64,000 nt of DNA. It comes from Byssothecium circinans (taxonomy: Eukaryota; Ascomycota; Dothideomycetes; Pleosporales; Massarinaceae). The stretch lies in contig ML976985.1 of NCBI GenBank assembly GCA_010015675.1, positions 1,139,047 through 1,203,046 of the forward strand, written 5' to 3'. Shown here in pieces: positions 34,449 through 44,293 of the stretch; within the stretch, counting starts at the first letter, position 1, and every line of letters begins with the position of its first letter. The notes beneath the pieces are model-generated. The model was not told where the DNA came from, did not search any database, and worked only from the letters and a program-made list of their open reading frames with translations. The position numbers and the translations under genes were made by a program.

Positions 34449-35514
34449 TGTCTTGAGTTGTCGTACTGATTGTGGAGTAAGAGATTCGGGAAGTGTGAGT
34501 GGGATATTGGGCTGAGAGTGATGGTGTGTGGGTGCGTGAACGTGTGAGGGTTTAAATAGTTGGGGGTCCGTCGGAGTGTCGGCGCAAAAGAGCCGTATCG
34601 TTGTTCTCCGTGGTCACGTGATGGCCAATTCACAGCCAATCCGAAGCCCCTTGAAACACAGTTTTGAGCGGGGTCAAGAATTGAGCTGCCGTACAATCAA
34701 TCAAAGACCCCTCGTAATTTCACGAGATTCTTTGATTGACATGCCTCGGCGCTTGCGATTGGTGTATCGTTAAAACAAGTATACCACGTGCTTGAGGTCT
34801 GAAGCTTTACTCAGCGACAATATATATGAGCTTTAGTTGGCCGAGGGCCCACAGGTAATTTCGTAAAGATTAGTTACAAACCTTTGATGACCAGCAATTT
34901 TCTCGTTGTACTCTCTACACATGCCGAGATTTGTTACTCCACACTATCATTCAAAAAACTATCATACTCATTGAGAAGTTGCCGATTAGGGATAAAGTTG
35001 TTCGAGATATATTATTGCGCATGGAAAAGAAGTCCACTCGTGCGAAGAAGTGATCTCGGGATAAACTAATTGTAAGTTGAATTTTTAACCAGACTGCAAT
35101 GCGCTGTCTTCTCCCTAAGTGAGTTTTTCAAAGTAGTTGACTAGTCTCATTTCACAAAACTTCGATACCACAAGAATTCTAGCAGCCCGCCCATTACCGA
35201 CCTATCATCTCTTTTAATTATCCCATATTAAACAATAATTTGAAGTCTTCAAGCAAGAACTCATTTCACGGTGGTTTTGATAGGACACATATTACGCGAA
35301 TCCCAAAGCGTAAGGCCATGTGACTGAGTTGATCAATAATCCAGAGAGATCTGAGAAAATTCCCTTAGCCAAGCATGGACGGTATCCCAGCACCAGCTTC
35401 TAGAAGGGATTCTACTAGGGTCTCTACCGCACGAAGAAGCTTGCGCGCGCTCGCAGCTAGTTTCTTTCGCGCTTTGGGGTCGCCTTTCTAGAATTCGCTG
35501 CCGTTGGCTGCAAC
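34449..35514. other. Intergenic
   Basis: Upstream region of the F-box-like gene at 33515-34448, then sequence with no ORF I trust. A short palindromic TTTGATTG/CAATCAAA pair occurs near 34700-34740. Nothing else is recognised. Confidence 0.4.
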
Positions 35515-36099
35515 TTGACTGAGTGCTTTCGCAATACGGTCTTGTTGGGTCGTGGCCTCTTCCTCTGCCATACTGGAGATGAACAAAAGCAAGGGAGATG
35601 GGCTCTTTTCGTTTATTCTATTCTGAAGGGTTGTGAGGACTGCGCAGTTCTGGTGGTTTGGCGAACGGCGCAGTCCCTTAGCAGGCGCCCTTTACCAGTT
35701 CAGTCATACCATGCGGCACAGCGGGCACAGCGGGCACAGCCCACTCCTTCCGGCGCCGCGGCATCTCGAAGGAATTGTCGGCCTGCATGGAGTAGACGAC
35801 ATCGCATGAGCGTTAGCGGTAGCTTACCGCAACTCATGCACTTGTCCAACTCCTGCGCCGTCGAGCTCTTGCCCTCTGTTCACACTACGCGGCTGGAATT
35901 TAGGGATAAGAGTAATGTGAGGCTATTCTGGGCGGCCACGGTTGGTTATATGCCTATTGTGGTGATCGAGGTGTTGATTTTTGTGTCATTCTTTTGGCCG
36001 GGGAGGCAGAGGTTGGGCTGGGGGTGGAGTGCTGGGGCGGCCTTTTGGAGTTTGTCTATCTTTGGGCTTTCGTGGTTCTTCTGGGCGAGTAAGAGCTAG
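35515..36099 (+). CDS. Doubtful ORF with two C-terminal membrane segments
   Basis: The open frame has 194 codons but begins at TTG, so the true 5' end is unknown. The C-terminal third has two strongly hydrophobic segments ('ATVGYMPIVVIEVLIFVSFF' and 'WSAGAAFWSLSIFGLSWFFW') separated by a short loop with Arg. The middle is basic and Arg/Ser-rich, and includes a GCACAGCGG microrepeat near 35717-35740. No family is recognised. It could be the 3' exon of a small membrane protein or a chance frame in GC-rich DNA. It sits between the F-box-like gene and the asparaginase-like gene, both on the other strand. Confidence 0.25.
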   Translation: MTECFRNTVLLGRGLFLCHTGDEQKQGRWALFVYSILKGCEDCAVLVVWRTAQSLSRRPLPVQSYHAAQRAQRAQPTPSGAAASRRNCRPAWSRRHRMSVSGSLPQLMHLSNSCAVELLPSVHTTRLEFRDKSNVRLFWAATVGYMPIVVIEVLIFVSFFWPGRQRLGWGWSAGAAFWSLSIFGLSWFFWASKS

Positions 36100-36472
36100 A
36101 CAGGTAACATTTCTTCTTCAAGATTTGAGGGAAGACTCGAACCGCCCCCTCCCTTCCCCTCACTCGAGTTAAACTAGCAATATCACAAACACAATAAAGC
36201 CCTAATCGCCAAACTGTAGCAGTATCGGGAAGCTATGAAGGACTGTATTGTTCTACGGGAGCTGGTACAGGAGGTGGTTTTTATGCCCTGCTTCTCGGCC
36301 TCTCAGTACTGAGGCTCATGCTTGCTTGTTCCTACCTCAAACCCCGGCATCTCTGTATCCGTCGGTTTCTCCATACCCGGTGCAACAGCTAGCCTCAATA
36401 TGCCCCTCAAACCGCCACACAAACTCCTCCGCGTAGATCCAAAAACACAACTTACCCAGGTAGACAATACAT
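36100..36472. other. Intergenic, 3' side of the asparaginase-like gene
   Basis: No gene or repeat recognised. Confidence 0.4.
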
Positions 36473-37992
36473 CTATCGAAAAACCCTAACCATCGGCTCC
36501 CCCCCATTAAACGCCGCCCTCCAAAACCCGGGCATATTATAATCGTCGCCAACCCTGACCCTCGTCGTGTATCCATACCCACCATCATTTTTATTCCCAA
36601 CCACACTCCTACCACCATTCCCATCCACATCATCCTCCTGCGCAATCATCTCGATCCAGATAGCCCCCGCCTCACCACCACCACCACCTGGACCGTACCC
36701 ACCGCACTGTCGTTGTCGTCGTAGCTCCCCGTTAGGCCCAACTACGCGCGTCACAGCGTCCTGTAGCATCATATTACCGCCACCGCCGCCGTCGCCGCCG
36801 GGGGAGACGGAGAACCGGGCCATGTCTGCGCAGTGCTTTGCGGCTGAGGCGGGGAGAATGGTGGATGGGTCGCCGGTTGCGGCGATGGCGACGGCGCGGG
36901 TGCTGGTGAGGGGTTGTTCAGGAGGAGGTGGGAATGGGTGATGCGTTGATAGGGGTTGGAGGTGGTAGGAGGGTAGGAGGAGTTGGTGTCGAGGGAGGGG
37001 AAGGGGAAGGGGAAAGAGGGTGGATAGGCTGGATAGACATGATTGCAATGCAGGAGGATAAAGCCAAGGCGATGTCAAAGTACACCTGAGGAACGAAGGA
37101 ATACTGGGCGGGAGAAGAAGTGTTGGCGACGATAATTCGTTGAGGTGCTTGTGACGTTTGTACTGCATCGTGATGTCAGGGGATGATGAATGATATGATG
37201 ATGGGTTGTTGACGGGTTCTTTCCAGCATTCGGCGAGGATCCCGGTTCCGATGGATGCAGTGCTCCCGATGCTTCCTACGGCCTTATTTGATATGCCCCC
37301 GGAGGAGTTTGCGACGGCGATGGAGCCCGCCTTGTCTTGACAGACGCATGCTACTGCGCCTTCTACCAGTGGGTTGGAGAGGGCGTTGGTAGGGCCGCTG
37401 TTGTCGGCATGTGGCGAGAAAACCCCAGGTTTCTCTGTAAATGAGGATAGATTTCGCTGTTGGTGCTGCTTCTTTCTGTACTCGGTCTTGAAGTAGTCGG
37501 TGTCGCGCATGGCTAGATTCAGAGCTTGTGCCATGGACTCTGCGTTCTCGCCGCTGACATGAGTTGAAACTGATGAAGGTGGTTGCTCGCCGCTGTTTTT
37601 CAAAGCGCATTGCAGATCTCGATTGGATTCTTGACGTGCCGCAGCATGGAAACGGCGACGTAGCTTCCTGGCACGGTGGTGTTGCGTCCGAGACAAGACA
37701 GGATGCTGGTTACTGCGAGGGATGCCTCCATCTCGACAAATCCGTCCTTGTTTAACACAGACCCCCGTCCTGCGTTGAACAGCTCGTTGTCCTCGAGCTT
37801 GCGGACTGCGGATGTCGCGGCGTCCGGTGCTGAAACGCCTGTGTCGAGGAGGTGTCGGGTACTGACCAGGATGGCTTTCAGTGACGCTTCGTATTTTTTG
37901 TGAAGATTTGGATGGAGATTTTCTCGAGTGTGGCCATAGCCCCCGGTGATGATGAGGGTCGCAGTGTATGTTTTTTGCTTGGTGTCTGTCAT
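36473..37992 (-). pseudogene. Asparaginase_2 (Ntn-hydrolase) family protein, frame break and altered nucleophile
   Basis: Starts at ATG 37992, stops at TAG 36473-36475. The N-terminal part matches isoaspartyl peptidase/L-asparaginase: 'LIITGGYGHTRENLHPNLHKK', then 'ALEDN'-like 'KLEDNELFNAGRGSVLNKDG' and 'VEMEASL'. After 'KNPIEICNAL' the frame meets TGA (near 37607) and continues in the next frame. That frame has 'GAVACVCQDKAGSIAVANSS', 'GSIGSTASIGTGILAE' and near the end 'RAVAIAATGD', 'QDAVTRVVGPNGEL' and 'DYNMPGF'. In active enzymes the nucleophile is the Thr of G-T-V-G-A-V; here the residues before G-A-V are V-E, so the nucleophile is missing. A ~90-residue low-complexity Pro/Ser/Leu stretch (37160-36900) may hide an intron. 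It is probably a pseudogene or pseudoenzyme. A single sequencing indel could explain the shift but not the lost Thr. Confidence 0.65.
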
Positions 37993-38628
37993 GATGGAGA
38001 CGTTTCTTTCTTGATCACGTGCAGGATGGGAAATTGGGAGGGAACATTTCTCTCGAAATGCTCGGATTCGTGCGGTTCTTATACTATAGATGAGGGGTAG
38101 AAACAGCCAGCCAATGATACTTGCATACAGTCTATGCTATACATATGTGTCACGATATAGCAAATCGCCTTCTGCACCGAACCGAATCACATATATGTGT
38201 CAATTGTAACCTCGTCGGACCTCTCTACAGACTAGGGTCTAAACGATAGTCTCAATAAATCACTTTTCAACGTTCTTCATAGTGATTCCCAAAGGTGTTT
38301 GAAAAGTTCTGGCATGCCGCACTTTCGATTCTGATGGCTACGTTTGGCAAAACGTCAATTTAGAAAGATGACATACTCACCGTACTTAAATGCCTTGAAA
38401 GGTACTAAGCATATCTAGACTCAAAGCGAATTGATTGTATTGCTATGAAGAGAGCGCGAGATGACTAGGGGGATCGTGCCCTGACCAATCCGTCTCTTGT
38501 TAAGTAAGAAGTGACGAGGTGTCTGATCACTACATCGATCAACTAGCTCAAAAGAACCTTCACCCACCTTTCCTGCTTTTCAGGGTCGTCTACTCACTTG
38601 TCGAAACGATTCACGTACATGACATCTA
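37993..38628. other. Intergenic
   Basis: This is the promoter side of the asparaginase-like gene and the 3' side of the UstYa-like gene. No ORF, repeat or RNA recognised. Confidence 0.45.
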
Positions 38629-39474
38629 TCAATGGTGATGACCTTCACCCCGGACTTCGTCGTTCTCATTACCGGAAGCATAGCGATACCATTCCGGCGA
38701 AGCTCTAGACATATCGTATAGAGGCTTGCTGTCACGGCATTGATGTGTTATCATGCCATCAATAGCACCGCGTCCAAGAGAGTTGCGCTTTGGAGGCTCG
38801 ATAGTGTCATCAGCCAAACACATGACAGACTGTCAGGGTGTCAGCCTTCTTTCATGAAATGATTTTGCATCAAAGGGTTTGGGAATGTACCTGTCGAAGA
38901 TAATCAAGACAGTGCAGCATGTGAAGTTCTGGATCATGTCCGTCATCTTCCTTTTCGCCGAACCCGTGTCTAGTGTACTCGGCATACGGGCGCCTTGAAG
39001 AGCCGCCGCGTGCCTGCAGAGCTTGACGAATCATCTGGAGACAGTGAAGCTAAGTTTTTGTTAGTAGTGGAGGAGACACGTCGGATCGGGTAAGTTTACC
39101 TGGTGGAACATGCCGATTCCGTGACGATGGGCGTTGCCCTCTTCATCAAGCTTGATGAGAAAACCGCCGTTTGGTGTGAGCAGCTCTTGCCAGTAGTGAT
39201 CGTTCTCATGAGAAAGATCCTGATAGATGTCGTTTTCCTTGAACTTCATTGTGGTGGAGAAGTGAAAAGGGTTGAAGCTATACTCGGAAGCTTGACTTTG
39301 GTTTTTCTCCTCAGCAACGTTTGAAGAAGCTAAGCATTGCCTTATCTGGGAGAATTTCTCGCTGCGTAGGCCATAGAATGTAATAGACACGACAAGAAGT
39401 GTGATGGTGACGAGTGAGAAGAAGATGCTGAGAACGCGGAGACCGCAAATAGAGCAAGAACTGGACGACTTCAT
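38629..39474 (-). CDS. UstYa-like (DUF3328) oxidase, copy 1
   Basis: Model: exon 1 39474-39100, intron 39099-39050, exon 2 39049-38891, intron 38890-38830, exon 3 38829-38629; 244 residues, all joins in frame with GT-AG. A single membrane helix spans ~13-35 ('VLSIFFSLVTITLLVVSITF'), giving a type II topology. The two hallmark motifs of the UstYa family are intact: H-x-x-H-C at residues 124-128 ('HQLHC', across intron 1) and again at 168-172 ('HMLHC') followed by 'LDYLRQ'. Characterised members (UstYa/b, PhomYs, VicYb) are copper-dependent enzymes that make the cyclising or oxidative modifications of fungal RiPPs. It is transcribed away from copy 2 (40145) from a 670-bp shared upstream region and lies 3.3 kb from the repeat-protein gene. 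Family call is strong; substrate is inference. Confidence 0.88.
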
Positions 39475-40144
39475 GATGATTTATGAGAGCGAATATAATT
39501 TCAGAACAGTGTTTCAATGTGAGAAGTCAAGAATTGACATTCAAATGAAAAGTGTCAGATCGAGGGCATTCCTGGCATTTCTGGCAGAGGGAGTCGTCAT
39601 ATTCTTGGTCATATCCCAATTGCACCTGACAGGCGTGCATTCGCATCTCGGACATCCCATATGTTGCTACGCCGCTTTTGATACGCCGCTTTTGATACGC
39701 CGCTTTTGATACGCCGCTTTTGATACGCCGCTTTTGATACCCCGCTTTTGATGTATCCACAATTAATTAACTTGCGTTATCACTGCTGCTACATCTGACC
39801 ATTCATTAGGTGTGGGTCTCTCGGTTGATATGCTGGGTATCAAGCTTGCCGCAGCAGCAGTCAGCAATCGCCTGACTGGGATACTACAAGTATTTTTCAG
39901 AAACACGGCAGCAGATCTAATGTGCATAGATTCATTGCATCATGTTGCAGCCGGTGTGATAGGGTGAAGTCGCAATCGCTAGCAACTGTACAGTTGCATC
40001 AAGAGCGGGGTAAAGAGTTTGATCAGGGAAAGGAACGGATATCAGCTCGCTCCCACGGCTATGTCCATTGTGCTCTTGTTGTCTCTTGTGGATACAGCTA
40101 CTCACGCTTGAATACCAAACACTCTGTTGCGAACTACTTCAACT
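39475..40144. promoter_or_regulatory. Divergent intergenic region between two UstYa-like genes
   Basis: It separates the starts of two DUF3328 genes read in opposite directions, so it should hold both promoters. It contains the 14-bp tandem repeat 39669-39752. I do not see a clear TATA box or a CGG-N-CCG zinc-cluster site that I would defend. Confidence 0.5.
39669..39752. repeat. 14-bp tandem repeat, six copies
   Basis: The unit ACGCCGCTTTTGAT is repeated six times (84 bp), with one base change in the last copy. It lies between the divergent UstYa-like promoters, ~195 bp upstream of copy 1 and ~390 bp upstream of copy 2. Confidence 0.9.
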
Positions 40145-41286
40145 ATGTTTGACTTCCTCAAGCGATCTTCCTCACTGAGTGATGTAACAAGCTGCCACTT
40201 TTCTGAACCTGCGATGTCTGAGTCTTCTACTTTGCTCAACGAGAACAGTCTCAAGATTGAACAGAATGATGGGAGTTGGGCAGATGTTCCTCTTGAGAAA
40301 CAAGGAAACAAGACGTCTTGGTGGGCTCGTAGCTCGCGGGTCTGGATCATCGTTCACTGCTGCTTGATGTCTGTTTACACGGGCATCTTCATCGTGGCAG
40401 TAACCTACTTCGCCATGAACAAAGTGCCTTCAGGCACTTTGAAAATCAGTAGGTTCCGAAAAATCTTACACTATCATTTTACTTATTCCATCAGGTCCCG
40501 CGAGAGAAGCTATAGAATATCAACAGCAATACTTCGATATCAAACCTGAGATTGACAGTACGTGGATTGGTGAGCCGAGCGAGGAACTAGATGCAAATTG
40601 GCATAATCTCCTTCAGAGTGAGTGACCCTCTTCAGAAGGATGTGGTATCATGCTCAATTTTCCAGATACCAATATTCGAATTACGAAAGACGAGTTCAGC
40701 TGGCTTGATCGCCCGGGAATCGCTCTTCCAGATGGTGGCTACTTGGCTGCACTCAATGTTTACCATGAACTTCATTGTGTCGTATGTGGATCTTCGTTTA
40801 CTTACAGACGGTTAATCTGACGAGAAACAGAAGCGCCTTCATCAGTACATGTATCCCGACTACTACTTTCCTCACTTGACTAAACACGAAAAGCATCTCA
40901 ATTTTCTCCACAGCCATATGTGTATTGTCTTATCATGGAAACATACTTTACTCACATAAACACAGAACACTGTCTGGATATCATTCGCCAATCGATCATG
41001 TGTCACGCAGACACAAGTCTGGTGACAATGAGATGGGGTCATTCTGGTGCTATCCCTCTGGCGAACTGGACGTATCCTCACCAGTGTGTCAATTGGGAGA
41101 AACTCCATTTTTGGGCAGGTACTCGAGCTGTCAACGTCTTTGCGAGGAACTATCTGGTTCACCCGCAGTTCGGTATGTTGTTTCACTAGTTTGATGATTG
41201 TTCAGCTCGTTGGAACTAAAGGGAATACAGGTCCTTCGTATCCACAAGGGTTCAACCCGACTATCGGAGTCGTTACTGAAGATTAG
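40145..41286 (+). CDS. UstYa-like (DUF3328) oxidase, copy 2, with a problem at one splice join
   Basis: Model: exons 40145-40448, 40495-40617, 40666-40781, 40831-~40919, 40966-41172 and 41231-41286. The N-terminal ~65 residues are polar, then one membrane helix ('VWIIVHCCLMSVYTGIFIVA'). 'LDRPGIALPDGGYLAALNVY' leads into the first H-x-x-H-C ('HELHC', residues 176-180) and 'KRLHQYMYPDYY'. Exon 5 begins with the second His-Cys motif ('HCLDIIRQSIMCHADTSLV'), and the end reads 'GPSYPQGFNPTIGVVTED'. The join of exons 4 and 5 is odd: GT at 40920 shifts the frame, GT at 40922 makes TAA across the junction, and only a GC-AG intron from 40913 keeps it open, with a changed spacing of the second motif. 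The gene may be damaged or use the GC donor. Function as for copy 1. Confidence 0.75.
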
Positions 41287-41966
41287 AGGGGGGATCAAGT
41301 CCGGGTTTTTTACTAGTTACGCTCATTGCACTGTTTGAGAGTGTTATCTCCAGAACGTTCTTCAAAGCACGGATATCACAGCTATAGCAATTTTTTTTTG
41401 TAACATCCAAATCCCTGAATGACTTTGTTGCCTGAAGTTTGATATCATCTATGACCTGTGCTTCCCCGGAAAGATACATTTGACTGTAGATCTTTCCCAT
41501 CAAGATCCAACTTCAATCTTGCTTTTATCACATGAGAAATATCTCATTGTATACAGAATCGAGACAAATTTAGTAATGGTGTCGTAGGTAAGGCTGCGAA
41601 GCTTGATGCTCTAGGAAGGTCATACAAATCCTAGACTAGAGCTTGGAAGATGAACACATGATTTTCCGCCAATCTCACCAGTTTTCGTAACTAGGATTAA
41701 AGTTTCGAAGAAGACACAATGCCGGATAGCTTGGCATGGGAGTATCCTGCAGTCAGAAAATAGTTGAGTTGGCGAGAATCTTGAGCAGTAGACTGCTGCT
41801 ACCTGATCAGCAGGTCCGTAACAAGTACGATCACCGCCTAACATCGAGTTAAGATCTGCAGTAAGATTGCAATTAACCGGCATACCGCCTGTTCTCTGTG
41901 TCCTGACCCACGATGGGGCATACATCCAACGCAATCGAGATCGTTCTTTTACCGGATGGTAGCCAT

Positions 41967-42126
41967 CAGACTTGGGAACAATCAATTCAATCGGCTCTGT
42001 AGAAACCACCGCTAACCCAATTAAGTAGGAGTTAAACCTATACAGGGAATTCTCTAGCCCGAATAGGTAATCAATCAATTCAATTTCACTGCGCCAGCCC
42101 CACTTAATTGATTGTTCCCAAGTCTG
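41967..42126. repeat. 21-bp perfect inverted repeat with 118-bp loop
   Basis: CAGACTTGGGAACAATCAATT plus its exact reverse complement at 42106-42126, each arm next to a GGTAGCCATC copy. This could be a small foldback element or a strong hairpin. I see no further copies in the window. Confidence 0.8.
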
Positions 42127-42631
42127 GTAGCCATCCACACCTCGGGATGATATCAAGCTAACCGCAAACACCTTCTGCAACTTAATTGAGTGTTATGGAT
42201 TTGAATTACCGTCGTCAGCATTCTGCATTATCAAAAGTGGGGAACTTGGTGGCAGTATCTTGCTTTCATCATTAGCACCCTCTTGTGATACTGCCGATGA
42301 TGTCCCACATCAAGAGGTGAACCAATTTCTCATATCTAATAGTTACGTTCAATTTGATTTGTCGGATACTTCTCGTGATTAAGTTTACGATCAAACTCAA
42401 TTGACACAATCATTGGGCCGAGGTCGCATATCGATCGGTTATCAATGTGTTGGTTAGCCACTTCGAGGGTGTAAGTGGTAGCATTGCTTCATGCAGTTAT
42501 GCAATGCATGGAAAGTATCGTGCGGAGATGCATGCCGCGGTAAGCTCAGGGTTGAAGCGGATGAAGTGGAACATTCGATCAACAATAGACTTCTGGATTT
42601 AAGTGTAGGAGCGGCGTATTCGCGTACATGA

Positions 42632-42640
42632 TATATAAAT
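42632..42640 (+). promoter_or_regulatory. TATA-like box of the repeat-precursor gene
   Basis: TATATAAAT lies 85 bp upstream of the ATG at 42725, followed by a CT/CA-rich leader, an ordinary core promoter layout for a strongly expressed fungal gene. Confidence 0.55.
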
Positions 42641-42724
42641 CCCCACCATCATGGGCAATTCCATCCTCTATCCATCATCCTCACAGCTCACTCTCAAGTC
42701 CAGTGCATCACCATCTATAACATC

Positions 42725-43312
42725 ATGTATTCGAAAGTTCTTTTGATTACCCTCCCCCTTCTTGCTACATTCACCTCCGCTGCCCCAGCACCTCGTCGCT
42801 ACAAGCACGTGCCGGATGCCGACACATCTTACGAACGTTTTCAGGACGATGTCAATCGCCATCCTCACCGCGTTCCTGACGCTGACACCTCGTATGAGCG
42901 TTTCCAGGACGACGTAGCCCGTCCTTACAAACACTACGTCCCGGACGCTGATACATCCTATGAACGCTTTCAAGACGACGTCAACCGCCGTCCTCATGTT
43001 CCGGATGCGGACACCTCATATGAACGATTCCAAGATGATGTGAACCGCCGTCCTCATTATGTCCCAGATGCAGATACTTCATATGAGCGATTTCAAGACG
43101 ATGTGAACCGCCGTCCACACTACGTTCCGGATGCGGATACTTCATATGAGCGATTCCAGGATGATGTCAACCGCCACCGAAAGGTTCCGGATGCCGATAC
43201 CTCCTACGAGCGATTCCAAGATGATGTGAACCGCCGCCCACACCACGTTCCGGACGCTGACACATCGTACGAGCGCTTCCAGGACGACGTCCGCCGCCCT
43301 TATCATGGTTAA
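42725..43312 (+). CDS. Secreted repeat protein, candidate RiPP (dikaritin-like) precursor
   Basis: 195 residues, no intron. Residues 1-20 form a clear signal peptide ('MYSKVLLITLPLLATFTSAA'), followed by 'PAPRR'. The rest is eight copies of the 15-residue unit VPDADTSYERFQDDV, identical in every copy, separated by basic linkers of 4-7 residues such as 'NRRPHY', 'NRHPHR', 'ARPYKHY', 'NRHRK' and 'NRRPHH'. Several linkers carry dibasic RR or RK sites suited to Kex2. Signal peptide plus identical repeats separated by basic cleavage sites is the plan of UstA/PhomA/VicA-type precursors and of Kex2-processed repeat proteins generally. The single Tyr per unit (in 'TSYERF') is the natural candidate for UstYa-type cross-linking. 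Codons differ between units while the residues do not, so selection holds the peptide. It has UstYa-like genes 1.4 and 3.3 kb upstream. The product is unknown; a structural wall protein is the alternative. Confidence 0.78.
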   Translation: MYSKVLLITLPLLATFTSAAPAPRRYKHVPDADTSYERFQDDVNRHPHRVPDADTSYERFQDDVARPYKHYVPDADTSYERFQDDVNRRPHVPDADTSYERFQDDVNRRPHYVPDADTSYERFQDDVNRRPHYVPDADTSYERFQDDVNRHRKVPDADTSYERFQDDVNRRPHHVPDADTSYERFQDDVRRPYHG

Positions 43313-44293
43313 AGTCCGATTTCCCCGCATTTTCCCAAGTGATAAGTCGAGGATCAACGCTGATTAGATCAGACAGAATGTGCATGCACAAGAGAGCTTC
43401 ATCGCACTAGCTGAAAAGGCTCTGGGAGACTGTGCTGACGAGCATATGGTTTGGCAGTTCGAATAGGACCGGAACGGTTAGTACAAGGATCTTCATGGTA
43501 TGATAGCTGCGTAGGAAATCTGCAAGTTGCTGGCATGTGGTGTGACATTCGTTGATTCCGAAATCTGGGTCATTTGGGTTACTTCTTGGTGCTTAGTCGA
43601 GGTAGAGAATTGTGACGAGGATACATCAGCGCCTGGTGGCAGTTGCGGTGTTAATGGAGAGCCTTTGATTGACAATACCCTTTCCCGTTTGCTCTTGTGT
43701 GAGATATGCCTGCCTATCATATTTTGATCAACCAGCAAGAAATTGAACGATGGGTTGGTTTTTGATATGTCTATAAACAACTTTATCTAATTGGTATGTT
43801 AAATGATTCCCATTGGTCCCAATCAGCTATATCCGGGGCCGGGGTAGTACCGCGCACTGCGTAGGCAATATATAGGGGCTTCCGCACGAGTTCCGCGCTA
43901 GCCCACATCAGGCCGCTGCTTAGCCAGCTCTCTCCTGATCAATCCATAACACATCCAACGACCTCTTGGCGGTCGTACGACCGAGACAGGGTTTACACCG
44001 ACATGACTATATGGAATCTGACATGCATATGCTCCTTATAGACGTCATTCATATGAGGGATTCATTTATCCTAGTCCGCACGGCGCTTACCGTCTCGTAT
44101 CACTCGGCAACAGTTGGCGTCTTCTTTTTACCTGACAGAGAAAATGGCCCATGAGCAAAACGGCTAGCTCTCGTTTACGTGCCACTTTCTCTACTAATGC
44201 TGTAAGAGATCTGACTAAGATTCGGGCACGCTACACTCCAAAGGCCGACGTAGAGTATCCGTCGTATGGATCTCGAAATTACCATCTTCAGCA
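43313..44293. other. Intergenic between precursor and EamA transporter genes
   Basis: It holds the terminator side of the precursor gene and the duplicated promoter-like element at 43826-43954. No other gene is supported. Confidence 0.45.
43826..43954 (+). promoter_or_regulatory. Duplicated promoter-like element, copy 1
   Basis: It starts GCTATATCCGGGGCCGGGG and shares with 48507-48666 the ordered blocks CGCACTGCGTA, GCGCTAGCCCACATCAGGC, GCTGCTTAGCCAGCTCTCTC and a CAATxxCCATA-CACA end. It lies 340 bp upstream of the EamA transporter start, in the same orientation relative to that gene as copy 2 is to the ATP-grasp gene. Confidence 0.7.

Larger units (their letters stand above)
41287..42724. 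other. Intergenic, upstream of the repeat-precursor gene
   Basis: It contains a 21-bp inverted repeat (41967-41987/42106-42126) and, nearer the gene, a TATA-like box. A minus-strand frame at 41620-42180 is open for 186 codons but starts at TTG, spans the inverted repeat and has no recognised domain, so I do not call it. Confidence 0.45.

Noticed and set aside
34397..34696. 99-codon minus-strand ORF
   Set aside because: Overlaps exon 1 of the F-box-like gene in another frame and runs through its promoter.
36567..36941. Plus-strand Pro/Ser-rich ORF
   Set aside because: Antisense shadow of the C-terminal part of the asparaginase-like gene, no domain.
39527..39760. Minus-strand ORF with 'YQKRRIKSGV' repeats
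   Set aside because: It is just the 14-bp tandem repeat read through in one frame, with no support as a protein.
41620..42180. 186-codon minus-strand ORF upstream of the precursor
   Set aside because: TTG start, spans a perfect inverted repeat, no domain or signal peptide.
42725..43312. Reading the repeat gene as a minisatellite or CRISPR-like array
   Set aside because: Units are in-frame, codon-diverged and protein-identical behind a signal peptide, which only a selected protein explains.
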